From JBOFZL01 sp051655155 (GTDB lineage Bacteria > Bacillota > Clostridia > Peptostreptococcales > Filifactoraceae): DNA of 64,000 nucleotides. Below are positions 36,816 to 45,883 of this stretch, piece by piece. Every line of letters starts with the position of its first letter. The first letter of the stretch is position 1. The notes beneath the pieces were generated by a model, which was not told where the DNA came from, made no database searches, and was given only the letters and a program-made list of their open reading frames with translations. The DNA lies in assembly GCA_051655155.1 (NCBI GenBank), contig JBOFZL010000026.1, forward strand, positions 62,001-126,000, read 5' to 3'. Both the position numbers and the translations under genes were made by a program.

Positions 36816-37401
36816 AATAATCATATCAGTTGTTTTAGGAATTATATCAGGGATTTTTTTCTTAGATCCAAGTTTCGCTTTAGTTATACCAAAAGCAATG
36901 AATATAGGTTTATGTGCCCTTTTATTTTTTGTAGGAATGGACATAGGGAATAATAAGGGAGTATTTAAGCAAATAAGACAAATGGGATTTAAGGTTTTAG
37001 GGATACCACTGGTGGTAACTATTATGACTTTAATAGGAGGTATTTTGGCAGGTTCTCTGATGGGGTATAGCTTTGGAGAAAGTGGAGTGATTGCAGGAGG
37101 AATGGGTTGGTATTCACTGTCAGCTGTTTTAGTAGCGCCTTATTCTGCAAAGATAAGTGCTATGGCCTTTTTAGCTAATGTAACAAGAGAGATATTTGCA
37201 ATTATAACTATACCAATAATCGCTAAATATATAGGAAAGCTAGAGGCCATAGGGCCAACAGGGGCAGCAGGTATGGATACGTTGCTTCCGATAGTAAGTA
37301 AGTCGACTTGTCCAAGTACAGCTATAGTCTGTTTTATAAATGGGTTTGTACTTACAGTTATTGTAACAATACTTGTTCCTTTTTTTATTTCGTTAATGTA
37401 A
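36805..37401 (+). CDS. LysO-family lysine exporter, C-terminal half
   Basis: A 198-residue membrane protein from ATG 36805; AAGGAGG at 36792-36798 is 6 bp away, whereas the in-frame ATG 36799 abuts it. Motifs of the family: LLFFVGMDIGNNKG, GGMGWYSLSAVLVAPY, LANVTREI and STCPSTAIVCFING. It overlaps the N-terminal-half gene, giving coupled synthesis of two subunits. Confidence 0.87.
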   Translation: MIIKIIISVVLGIISGIFFLDPSFALVIPKAMNIGLCALLFFVGMDIGNNKGVFKQIRQMGFKVLGIPLVVTIMTLIGGILAGSLMGYSFGESGVIAGGMGWYSLSAVLVAPYSAKISAMAFLANVTREIFAIITIPIIAKYIGKLEAIGPTGAAGMDTLLPIVSKSTCPSTAIVCFINGFVLTVIVTILVPFFISLM

Positions 37402-37437
37402 TTGCTACAATTTTGTAATATACCTAAAATATATATA

Positions 37438-37446
37438 TGGTATACT
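37438..37446 (+). promoter_or_regulatory. Candidate extended -10 promoter of the second class A PBP gene
   Basis: TGG followed by TATACT (37441-37446) forms an extended -10 element; no good -35 is seen. It lies 40 bp before the start codon. Confidence 0.35.
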
Positions 37447-37485
37447 TTATAAGGCAGATAATTTATAGCGATGGAGGTATGTTAA

Positions 37486-39975
37486 ATGAAGAAGAAAACT
37501 AAAAGAAAGTATAATATATTCAGATTGTTAATAACCATGATATTATCTCTGATGTTGATTGGAGCAACTTGTTGCGTAGGCCTTATAGTTTATGTAGTAG
37601 CCACGTCGGAGGACATAGATTTTACACGAATGGCAGACCAACTGGATCAAAGCTCATTTATATATGACAAAGATGGCAATTTAATAGAAAAAATTTCTAG
37701 TGGAGAGTTACAGGTTATAGTACCTATGGATCAAATATCACCTTGGGTGAAACAAGCAGTTGTATCCATAGAGGATGAACGTTTTTATGAGCATAATGGA
37801 GTCGACGTTAAAAGGGTATTTGGATCGGCTTGGGCTAACCTAAGAACTTTTAGTTTTTCTCAGGGAGCTTCAACCATAAGTATGCAGGTGGCGAAAAATC
37901 TATATACATCATCTGAAAAATCAATAGTAAGGAAGGTTAGAGATGCTTATTACGCATTGGAGATGGAAAAAGTTCTAAGTAAAGAGCAAATACTTCATGC
38001 ATATCTTAATACGATTCCTTTAAGTAGAGGAACGGTGGGGATAGAGGCAGCTGCAAATACATTCTTTAATAAATCAGCAGCACAGTTAGACTTGGCTGAA
38101 AGCGCTATGCTTGCAGGAGTTACTCAATCTCCAACGAGGCTTTCGCCTTACACAACACAGCCTATTGATCCTAATGGAGATCTTGGAAACATGCAAATAG
38201 CCATATTAGTAAGTAGGGAAGATACACCACAACCAACAGCAGAAGATCTGGGAATATATAAAAGATTATATTCTTTAGGTAAAGTAGGGGATAATGATTA
38301 TGAATATTTAAAAAATGGAAAAAAGTATGCAAGGCAAGCTATAGTTAATGATAAATCTAAAACAAGACAAGAATTAGTTTTAAGGAAGATGGTAGAAAAT
38401 AAGGTTATAGATAAGGAAACATATGAAGCATCAAAGGCACAGCCAATACAACTTAATCTGAGAGTAAAACCATCTAGTAAAGGTACCAGTTATTTTACTG
38501 ATACAATGATGGAACAAGTTAGAGATGTATTGATAAAAGAAGGATATAAAGAGGAAGATGTGGATACAATGTTAGCCAGCGGTGGATTAAGAATTTTTTC
38601 AACGATGGATAAGGTTATTCAAGATAAGATTCAAGCCCAAGCAGATAATGCTAGAAACTTTCCAGGAGCTTTTGTAGATGAAAACGGAGTGGTTCAACCT
38701 CAGACTTCCATAGTAGTAATGGATCAAATGACAGGACAGGTAAAGGGTCTTGTTGGAGGTCGAAATTTAGTGGGAAGTAAGTTGTTTAATAGAGCAACAA
38801 ACCCAAGGCAACCAGGTTCTGCCATAAAACCACTAGTAGCATATATGCCTGCATTGGAAGGTGGAATGACTGCTGCAACATTAATTAATGATTCCCCTAG
38901 ACCTAATGGAAAAGGAGGATATTGGCCTAAAAATGCAGAAGGATATAAAGGTCAATCGACACTGGGACCATTGATTGCAAGCTCTTCTAACGTAGCAGCT
39001 GTAGAAATATTAAATAAGATAGGGATAAATACAGGTCTAAATAGCCTTAAGGAACAAGGTTTTACTACCTTAGTAACTAGACATGACAATAGGAAGGTAA
39101 ATGATGAAAACCTATCTTTAGCATTAGGAGGAATGACAAAAGGAGTAACAAATCTAGACATAACAAGAGGATTTGCAACTATAGCAAATGGTGGAACAAA
39201 AATTGAACCAACATTTTTCACAAAAATAGAAACAGTCTCAGGTAGAGTTATATATGAAAGTAAACCAGAAAAGACAAAGATGTTTTCTGAAGAGAACTGC
39301 TATATTATGACACATATGATGGAAACTGCACTTAGAAGTGGAACAGGACAATATGGAAGACTGAATAATATGACGGCGGCAGGAAAAACAGGAACTACAA
39401 CAGACAAGAAGGATACTTGGTTTGTAGGATACACACCTTATTATACTGCTGGAGTGTGGATTGGGGCAGATATGCCGGTAGAACTTTATGACCATTCTCG
39501 TATGGCAGCCAGGTTATGGAAAAATGTAATGAACGATGTGCACGAAGGCTTAGAAAATAAAGAATTTACAGTTCCATCTGGAGTTATAGCAGTAGAAATA
39601 GACAAAAGAACAGGAGGCGTAGCAAAAGGATATGGAATAACAGAGTACTTTATAAAAGGTACAGAACCAACGGAACAAATTTTTACAGAAGAAGATGTAC
39701 TGGACTCAGCATTTGATGATTTATTTGATGATGAAATAAAGGACTCAACTATTGATTCAGGTAACAATGATATGGAAGAGGGGTTTGTGCCAGGAACAGA
39801 AAATCCAGATTCTATACCATCGGAAAATCCTGAAACAAATGTAACTGATTTAGGATTGGGACAGCCAACGACTTTACCAATTGTACCAACAGAACCTATA
39901 ACACCACCTACTACCCCAAGTAATACGCCACAGCCTAATAATACAAATGGGGTTATGGGTGATCTTCTAGGGTAA
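37486..39975 (+). CDS. Class A penicillin-binding protein, PBP1a type (copy 2)
   Basis: 829 residues: basic N-terminus, one membrane helix (about 13-37), GT51 domain with EDERFYEHNGVD and QGASTISMQVAKN, then a transpeptidase domain with SAIK (QPGSAIKPLVAY), SSN (ASSSNVAAVEI) and KTGTT. It ends in an acidic then Pro/Thr/Asn-rich tail (about residues 740-829) absent from copy 1. It shares long identical stretches with the minus-strand gene at 33924, suggesting ancestral duplication. Activity is the same as copy 1; division of labour is unknown. Confidence 0.94.
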   Translation: MKKKTKRKYNIFRLLITMILSLMLIGATCCVGLIVYVVATSEDIDFTRMADQLDQSSFIYDKDGNLIEKISSGELQVIVPMDQISPWVKQAVVSIEDERFYEHNGVDVKRVFGSAWANLRTFSFSQGASTISMQVAKNLYTSSEKSIVRKVRDAYYALEMEKVLSKEQILHAYLNTIPLSRGTVGIEAAANTFFNKSAAQLDLAESAMLAGVTQSPTRLSPYTTQPIDPNGDLGNMQIAILVSREDTPQPTAEDLGIYKRLYSLGKVGDNDYEYLKNGKKYARQAIVNDKSKTRQELVLRKMVENKVIDKETYEASKAQPIQLNLRVKPSSKGTSYFTDTMMEQVRDVLIKEGYKEEDVDTMLASGGLRIFSTMDKVIQDKIQAQADNARNFPGAFVDENGVVQPQTSIVVMDQMTGQVKGLVGGRNLVGSKLFNRATNPRQPGSAIKPLVAYMPALEGGMTAATLINDSPRPNGKGGYWPKNAEGYKGQSTLGPLIASSSNVAAVEILNKIGINTGLNSLKEQGFTTLVTRHDNRKVNDENLSLALGGMTKGVTNLDITRGFATIANGGTKIEPTFFTKIETVSGRVIYESKPEKTKMFSEENCYIMTHMMETALRSGTGQYGRLNNMTAAGKTGTTTDKKDTWFVGYTPYYTAGVWIGADMPVELYDHSRMAARLWKNVMNDVHEGLENKEFTVPSGVIAVEIDKRTGGVAKGYGITEYFIKGTEPTEQIFTEEDVLDSAFDDLFDDEIKDSTIDSGNNDMEEGFVPGTENPDSIPSENPETNVTDLGLGQPTTLPIVPTEPITPPTTPSNTPQPNNTNGVMGDLLG

Positions 39976-40078
39976 TATTAATATACTGCTCTTAAATCAA
40001 GGAGAAGAGAAGTGGGATTGCCATTGTTTTAGTTATAGATATTTACAATCGAAAATTTGAATTTATGGAGGTTTAAAT

Positions 40079-40435
40079 ATGAAAAAATATTTTAAAATAA
40101 TTTTGTGTACCTTAGCTTTGGTTATGGTTCTTGTTGGTTGCAGTAGCAAAACTGCAGAAGATGAAAATCAAACAATATTCATTGGCGATAACTCAAAGGT
40201 TGTTCAATTGCTTTTAGAACTACCATATCCAAAGGGAATGAGTTTTGACTCTATTGAGATTCAATCTGAAAAGGAACCATATGAGTTAAAAGTATTTGTA
40301 GCAGCAGATGAAATTAAGACAGAGGGGTTACAAGAATGTGCGGACAAAGCTTTTGAGAAGATACACAATATGGGGATAATAAGTTTTTATAACAAAGGAG
40401 ATAATAATCTTATTAAGTCTTTTAATAGAAAATAA
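40079..40435 (+). CDS. Small putative lipoprotein
   Basis: A 118-residue protein with a type II signal peptide: basic KKYFK, hydrophobic stretch, then lipobox LVGC with the cysteine at residue 21. The mature part is mildly acidic and has no recognisable domain. GGAGG precedes the ATG. It follows the class A PBP gene by about 100 bp and is ended by a terminator. Function unknown; predicted to be lipidated by Lgt and held on the outer face of the membrane. Confidence 0.78.
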   Translation: MKKYFKIILCTLALVMVLVGCSSKTAEDENQTIFIGDNSKVVQLLLELPYPKGMSFDSIEIQSEKEPYELKVFVAADEIKTEGLQECADKAFEKIHNMGIISFYNKGDNNLIKSFNRK

Positions 40436-40471
40436 TAAATTCTAAATATAGTAAGATAGTGTACTAACTTT

Positions 40472-40513
40472 AAAAAAAGAAAACGGATTATAAATAATCT
40501 TTTTTCTTTTTTT
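40472..40513 (+). terminator. Terminator after the lipoprotein gene
   Basis: GATTAT / ATAATC stem flanked by AAAAAAAGAAAA and TTTTTTCTTTTTTT, allowing a long A-U extension. Confidence 0.75.
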
Positions 40514-40617
40514 GCACTTGAAATTATGTATTAAAACAAAAAAATTACCTCATCTAAAAATATTAACAGATGGCTTTATATAATTTAAAAAGAAGTTTTT
40601 GTAGAATATAAGTTTTC

Positions 40618-40646
40618 TTGACGCTAGTTGATATTTATGCTAAACT
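40618..40646 (+). promoter_or_regulatory. Promoter of the NimA-like gene
   Basis: TTGACG (40618-40623), 17 bp, TAAACT (40641-40646), about 45 bp before the ATG. Confidence 0.65.
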
Positions 40647-40690
40647 TGTTAGAATTAAAGTTTAAATAAGTAGAGAATGAGAGGAAAACT

Positions 40691-41188
40691 ATGTTTAGGG
40701 AAATGAGAAGATTTAAACAACAACTTACTGATGATGAGATGTTGGAACTGTTAAAAAATGGAAAAACAGCAGTTCTAGGTGTACTAGGTGATGATGGTTA
40801 TCCTTATACTGTTCCTGTTAATTATGTATATACCAACGGTAAGATATATCTACATGGGGCAAAAGCTGGGCACAAAATTGATTCAATAAAGAATTATGAT
40901 AAGGTTTCTCTATGTATTGTTGGGAAAGATGATATTGTGAAAGAAAAGCTGACCACTTATTTCAAGAGTGTTATTGTTTTTGGAAGAGCAAGAATTTTAG
41001 AAAAAGATGAAGATATATTTTTTTCGGCAGAGAGTCTTAGCCTAAAGTATAATGATGATAAAGAGTTTGTAGATAGTGAGATAAGGAGAGAGTGGAATAT
41101 TCTATGTTGTATAGAAGTGACTATAGAACATATGACGGGGAAAGAGGCTATAGAGCTAACTAGAACCAGGGAGAGGCAAGCAAACTAA
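40691..41188 (+). CDS. Pyridoxamine 5'-phosphate oxidase-like flavoprotein (NimA type)
   Basis: A 165-residue split-barrel FMN-binding protein. The N-terminus MFREMRRFKQ is followed by TAVLGVLGDDGYPYTVPVNYVY, with KIYLHGAKAGHKIDSI next, and SVIVFGRARIL, a pattern typical of the NimA/NimC-like branch often annotated as nitroimidazole-resistance proteins. Actual nitroreductase or resistance activity is not implied. Monocistronic by promoter and terminator. Confidence 0.87.
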   Translation: MFREMRRFKQQLTDDEMLELLKNGKTAVLGVLGDDGYPYTVPVNYVYTNGKIYLHGAKAGHKIDSIKNYDKVSLCIVGKDDIVKEKLTTYFKSVIVFGRARILEKDEDIFFSAESLSLKYNDDKEFVDSEIRREWNILCCIEVTIEHMTGKEAIELTRTRERQAN

Positions 41189-41228
41189 ACTTTGGATTAT
41201 AAAAATTAAAAAACTATTCCATAGATAT

Positions 41229-41281
41229 AAAGAGCTGTTGCAAAATTATTTTCAGAAATAATTTTGCAACAGCTCTTTTTT
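41229..41281. terminator. Bidirectional terminator
   Basis: A perfect 23-bp inverted repeat (arms 41229-41251 and 41256-41278, TCAG loop) lies between the NimA-like gene and convergent asnB, with T and A runs at the ends. Confidence 0.95.
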
Positions 41282-41292
41282 GTAACAATAAT

Positions 41293-43119
41293 TTATATAA
41301 AGTATGCCTCATACCATTTTATAAAAGCAAATATAGTATAAATTTTACGCCCATTATTAACGGTATTTTGGTAATGCTCCTCCAGCAAACTTATTATTTT
41401 ATCTTGATCAAATATTTCTCCTACATATTCTTTTCTAAAGGTATCAAGGACTATATCATAATATTTCTTTTCTTGTATCCATTTACTAAAAGGAACAGGG
41501 AAACCTATTTTTTCTCTTTCACTCCATTCTTTTGGAAGGCAGTCATAAGATGCTTTACGTAAGGCTAGTTTAGTGGTTTCTGTATTGATTTTATATGCAT
41601 TTTTAATTGATGAAGCATATTCAAACATAACCTTATCAAGAAATGGGACTCTAAGTTCTATGGAGTGTGCCATAGTCATTTTGTCAGCTTTTAGTAAAAT
41701 ATCATTAGGTAACCACATTACCATATCTAAATAGAGTTTTTTTGTTAATTCATCTTTATCCTTAACTTTTTCAAAGTAGGGCGCAGTTATTTCTTTAGAA
41801 GTTAAACTGCTTTGAAAGTTTGGTTGAAGGAAGTTGTTAACGTCATAGTCTTCGAATATTTTAGCTTGACCTATATAATACTCCTCAGCCTTAAATGAGT
41901 TTCGTATGATAAAGTTCTTTTTTGTGCCTTTTAAGAAAGGCACTGCCATTTTGCCGAGGGTGTATCTTAGAAAGTAAGGAATTTTTTGATAGTTTAAATC
42001 CTTTTGAGTACTAAGATAAGGATAATAGCCTCCGAACAATTCGTCAGCACCTTCTCCAGATAGAATTACTGTTACATATTCCTTAGTAAGTTTTGAAAGG
42101 AAGTATAAAGGTACGGCTGATAAGTTTGCATGAGCTTCATCTGAGTAATACTCAATATCTTTAAGGTTATCAAAAAAATCTTCAGGGCTCACAAGGGTAT
42201 TAACATTCTCTATATTAAGCATGGAGGAAAGTGACGTTGCGCTGTCAATCTCATTAAATGCTTTGTTTTCAAAACCAACAGTAAAGGTTTTGTCAGGGCG
42301 TAATATTGAGGTTATATAGCTAGAGTCAATTCCACTGGAAAGAAATGAACCAACTGGAACATCGCTTATCTTATGATAATTTACAGACTCTCTTAATAGT
42401 TCATCAATTTTTTTTGTGGTATTTTCAAAACTATCATCTTTAACATTAAATTCAAAGTCGTAATATTTTGTATTTTTAAATTCACCATTTTTAAGGGTAA
42501 AATAAGAGCCAGGGGGCAGCTTAAATATTCCCTTAAAAAAAGTTTCCTCAAGGGGGTTATATTGGAAGGTTAGATATGGTTTTAGGGCAGTTTTATTAAG
42601 CTCTTTTTTGAAGGAAGGGTGAGGTAAAAAGCTTTTAATTTCTGAACCAAAAAAGAAGGTATCGTTTATTGTTCCATAATAAAAAGGTTTTATACCAAAT
42701 ATATCTCTAGCTCCAAAAACTTCTTTTGTATTAATATTATAAATGACAAAAGCAAACATACCCCTGAGTTTATCTAATATACTCTTTCCGTACTCTTCAT
42801 AACCGTGTAAAATAACCTCTGTATCTGTATGAGTTGAGAAAATATGTCCTTTTGTAATAAGGTCATGTTTTATTTCTTGAAAATTATAAATTTCTCCATT
42901 GAAAATGATAACAAGGGACTTGTCCTCATTATATATGGGTTGCATACCACCCTCTAAATCTATAATAGAAAGACGACGAAAACCTAAGGCAACCGTATCA
43001 TCGGCAAAATGTCCACAGCTATCAGGTCCACGATGATAGATTTTATCCATCATGCCTTGAATTATAGGAGTTTTTACCTCCTTACTATCTTTGTTAATAA
43101 ATCCTACTATTCCACACAT
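41293..43119 (-). CDS. asnB: Asparagine synthetase (glutamine-hydrolysing)
   Basis: A 608-residue enzyme converting aspartate to asparagine with glutamine and ATP. The N-terminal Ntn glutaminase domain has the catalytic Cys2 (MCGIVGFINKD) and YHRGPDSCGHF. The C-terminal synthetase domain has the PP-loop LSSGIDSSYIT and SGEGADELFGGY. Length matches AsnB. AGGAG lies before the ATG on the minus strand. Single-gene unit; a weak TTGGCT...TATATA promoter can be drawn upstream. Confidence 0.96.
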   Translation of the reverse strand: MCGIVGFINKDSKEVKTPIIQGMMDKIYHRGPDSCGHFADDTVALGFRRLSIIDLEGGMQPIYNEDKSLVIIFNGEIYNFQEIKHDLITKGHIFSTHTDTEVILHGYEEYGKSILDKLRGMFAFVIYNINTKEVFGARDIFGIKPFYYGTINDTFFFGSEIKSFLPHPSFKKELNKTALKPYLTFQYNPLEETFFKGIFKLPPGSYFTLKNGEFKNTKYYDFEFNVKDDSFENTTKKIDELLRESVNYHKISDVPVGSFLSSGIDSSYITSILRPDKTFTVGFENKAFNEIDSATSLSSMLNIENVNTLVSPEDFFDNLKDIEYYSDEAHANLSAVPLYFLSKLTKEYVTVILSGEGADELFGGYYPYLSTQKDLNYQKIPYFLRYTLGKMAVPFLKGTKKNFIIRNSFKAEEYYIGQAKIFEDYDVNNFLQPNFQSSLTSKEITAPYFEKVKDKDELTKKLYLDMVMWLPNDILLKADKMTMAHSIELRVPFLDKVMFEYASSIKNAYKINTETTKLALRKASYDCLPKEWSEREKIGFPVPFSKWIQEKKYYDIVLDTFRKEYVGEIFDQDKIISLLEEHYQNTVNNGRKIYTIFAFIKWYEAYFI

Positions 43120-43460
43120 AAAATTCTCCTCTTTTATATAAAGTCTAAGCTTAATTAGCCAAATGTTTATCTTTCACCATAAAATAATATCATAAAATAA
43201 TTATAAAATATAGAATTTAAGAAATAAAATTTAGCTTTTCAATTAATTATTAAAGATATAAATAAGAAGAAATCTATAGGATGGAGGGATGAAGAATCAT
43301 ACATTGAAGTGTTTTGGAACGTTTAATATAAAGAGTGGCTTTTAATACATATTAATTAAACAAAAATATCTTATATTGAAAGAAGTCAAATACTGATATA
43401 TAATGAAATAAGAGGAAATATATTCTATAGGTTTAGTTTAATTTCGAAGGGAGAAGAGGT
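43120..43460. other. Intergenic region between divergent asnB and the ydjI-like gene
   Basis: 341 bp of AT-rich sequence without a credible gene. It must hold the divergent promoters; the only convincing one is the forward promoter at 43376-43404. Confidence 0.6.
43376..43404 (+). promoter_or_regulatory. Promoter of the YdjIGH-like operon
   Basis: TTGAAA (43376-43381), 17 bp, perfect TATAAT (43399-43404). Confidence 0.72.
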
Positions 43461-44738
43461 ATGGGATTAATTAAAGCTGCTTTAGGTTCAGCTGGAGGAG
43501 TAATGGCAGATCAGTGGAAAGATTTTTTCTATTGTGATGCGTTAGAGGCAGATGTATTGATTGTGAAAGGGAAAAAGCGAGAGTCAAAACGTTCTTCGAA
43601 TACAAGAGGAAGCGAGAATATTATAAGTAATGGCTCTATTATCGCAGTGGCTACAGGACAGTGTATGATAATTGTGGATCAAGGAAAGGTTGCTGAAATA
43701 TGTGCTGAACCGGGAGAATTTACCTATGATTCTTCTACGGAACCAACTATATTTTCTGGAGATTTAGGAGCTAGCGTTAAAGAGTCATTGAAAAATATAG
43801 GGAAGCGTTTTACCTTTGGGGGAGAGCCACCAAAGGATCAAAGAGTCTATTATTTTAATACAAAGGAGCTAATAGGAAATAAATATGGAACACCTAGCCC
43901 TGTGCCGTTTAGAGTAGTAGATAAAAATGTAGGGTTGGATATAGACATTTCCATAAGATGTTTTGGGGAATATAGTTATAGAATAACTGATCCTATATTG
44001 TTTTACACTAATGTTTCGGGAAATGTTGAAGGTGAATATACTCGAGAGGATATCGAGGGACAGTTAAAAAGTGAGTTAATGACAGCGTTGCAGCCTGCTT
44101 TTTCTAAAATAAGTGATATGGGAATACGTTACTCGTCATTACCGGGACATACAACGGAACTAGCACAAGCACTTAATGATGTTCTAAGTGAGAAATGGAA
44201 AAATCTTAGAGGATTGGAAATAGTTTCGTTTGGTATTTCTAGCTTAAAGGCTAGTGAAGAAGATGAGCAAATGATTAAAGAGTTACAGCGTAATGCAGCT
44301 TTCCGTAATCCGAATATGGCAGCGGCTCATCTTGTAGGAGCTCAGGCAGAAGCAATGCAAAATGCAGCTTCTAATGAGGGCGCAGGTTCTGCTATGGCAT
44401 TCATGGGTATGAATATGGCAGGTAATGCTGGTGGTATGAATGCTCAAGGGCTTTTCCAAATGGGACAGCAACAGGAAAACTCAAATGGATGGAACTGTCC
44501 TTGTGGACATACAGGGAATGAAGGAAAATTTTGTGTAGAGTGTGGTAAGGAAAAACCTACTCAACCAGATTCTTGGCTTTGCCAATGTGGAACGACCAAC
44601 AATGGTAACTTTTGTTCCCAGTGTGGAAAAGGAAAACCGGCAGGAGGAATAGCTTACAAATGTGATAAATGTGGATGGGAGCTTGTAGACACTCCACAAC
44701 CACCAAAGTTTTGTCCACAATGTGGGGATCCGTTTTAA
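43461..44738 (+). CDS. YdjI-like SPFH-domain protein with C-terminal zinc ribbons
   Basis: 425 residues. The N-terminal two thirds (MGLIKAALGSAGGVMADQWKDFF onward) match the SPFH/virion-core type YdjI proteins: YFNTKELIGNKYGTPSP, DVDI-like beta core and SFGISSLKASEEDEQMI. A Gly/Met/Ala/Gln-rich linker (about 285-340) leads to three zinc ribbons (CPCG...CVECG, CQCG...CSQCG, CDKCG...CPQCG). In Bacillus YdjI takes part with YdjG and YdjH in a membrane-stress system around a PspA homologue. The next two genes are the YdjG-like and YdjH-like members, which supports the call. Confidence 0.87.
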   Translation: MGLIKAALGSAGGVMADQWKDFFYCDALEADVLIVKGKKRESKRSSNTRGSENIISNGSIIAVATGQCMIIVDQGKVAEICAEPGEFTYDSSTEPTIFSGDLGASVKESLKNIGKRFTFGGEPPKDQRVYYFNTKELIGNKYGTPSPVPFRVVDKNVGLDIDISIRCFGEYSYRITDPILFYTNVSGNVEGEYTREDIEGQLKSELMTALQPAFSKISDMGIRYSSLPGHTTELAQALNDVLSEKWKNLRGLEIVSFGISSLKASEEDEQMIKELQRNAAFRNPNMAAAHLVGAQAEAMQNAASNEGAGSAMAFMGMNMAGNAGGMNAQGLFQMGQQQENSNGWNCPCGHTGNEGKFCVECGKEKPTQPDSWLCQCGTTNNGNFCSQCGKGKPAGGIAYKCDKCGWELVDTPQPPKFCPQCGDPF

Positions 44739-44787
44739 CAAGGAAGATAGATAAGGATTAATATTAAAGTCATTAAAGGAGTATGTT

Positions 44788-45873
44788 ATGACGAATAAAG
44801 TTACCAACTATCAGTGTCCGGCATGTACAGGCCCCTTAGCTTTTAAAGGTGAAACCGGGAAGATGGAGTGTCAATACTGTGGGACCACCTATGAAGTGGA
44901 TCTAATAGAAAAACTTTATGAAGATAAAATTCAGGTTGAGTCTAATGCTGGAAAAGAGCCAGAGTGGAATTTTGATAAATCAGAAGATGAATGGACAGAA
45001 GAGGAAATCGCCAATATGAAAGCTTATAACTGTCCTTCCTGTGGAGCTCAACTAATCTGTGATAATACTATAGTAGCTACAGAATGTCCATATTGTGGAA
45101 ATCCTTCAATTGTTTCTACTAATTTTGCGGGACATTTAAAACCTGATTATCTAATTCCTTTCAAAATAAGCAAGAAAGAAGCTGTCAATGCTCTTAAAGA
45201 GTATTATAAAGGAAAGTTGTTTTTGCCAAAGGGCTTTGCTGAGAGTAATCATATAGAAGAAGTTAAGGGTACCTATGTTCCTTTTTGGTTATTTAATGGA
45301 GAAGCAGAGGCAGCTATGCGTTTTTTAGGAACGAGGAGTCACTCTTATGTAAATGGAAATGAAGAGGTAACAGTTACAGAGTATTATCGTGTAGTAAGAG
45401 AAGGAAACCTTAAATTTAATAAGATACCAGTAGATGGGGCATCTAGTATGCCAGACTCTTATATGGATGCAATTGAACCATTTGATTATGGAGAGATTCA
45501 ACCCTTTATGTCCGCTTACTTACCAGGATATTTTGCAAATAAGTATGATCAAAGTGTAGAAGAATGTAGTCAGAGAGTTAATAGAAGAATAAGGGAAAGT
45601 ACAGAAGATGCTTTTAGAAGCACTGCAAGTGGCTACCTCACACTTATTCCTGAATACAGTGATATAAACTTAAAGCAAGGAGATGTTAAATATGCCTTTA
45701 TTCCAACGTGGATATTGAATACAAAATGGAAGGATAAAACCTTCTTGTTTATAATAAATGGTCAAACTGGAAAACTGGTAGGAGATCTTCCTGTTGACAG
45801 AGGAAAATATTGGAGTTGTTTTTTTGGAATAGCGTTACCATTAATGGCTATACTATGGAAAACAATGTTTTAG
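44788..45873 (+). CDS. YdjG-like zinc-ribbon membrane protein
   Basis: A 361-residue protein. There are two N-terminal TFIIB-like zinc ribbons (CPACTGPL...CQYCG, residues about 9-32, and CPSCGAQL...CPYCG, about 81-104). The long middle part contains YLIPFKISKKEAVNALKEYY and GTYVPFWLFNGEAEA, and a hydrophobic C-terminal segment (CFFGIALPLMAILW). Such proteins are homologues of B. subtilis YdjG. It follows the YdjI-like gene by 49 bp and precedes the TPM protein by 10 bp, hence a three-gene operon. Confidence 0.85.
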   Translation: MTNKVTNYQCPACTGPLAFKGETGKMECQYCGTTYEVDLIEKLYEDKIQVESNAGKEPEWNFDKSEDEWTEEEIANMKAYNCPSCGAQLICDNTIVATECPYCGNPSIVSTNFAGHLKPDYLIPFKISKKEAVNALKEYYKGKLFLPKGFAESNHIEEVKGTYVPFWLFNGEAEAAMRFLGTRSHSYVNGNEEVTVTEYYRVVREGNLKFNKIPVDGASSMPDSYMDAIEPFDYGEIQPFMSAYLPGYFANKYDQSVEECSQRVNRRIRESTEDAFRSTASGYLTLIPEYSDINLKQGDVKYAFIPTWILNTKWKDKTFLFIINGQTGKLVGDLPVDRGKYWSCFFGIALPLMAILWKTMF

Positions 45874-45883
45874 GAGGAAGAAT

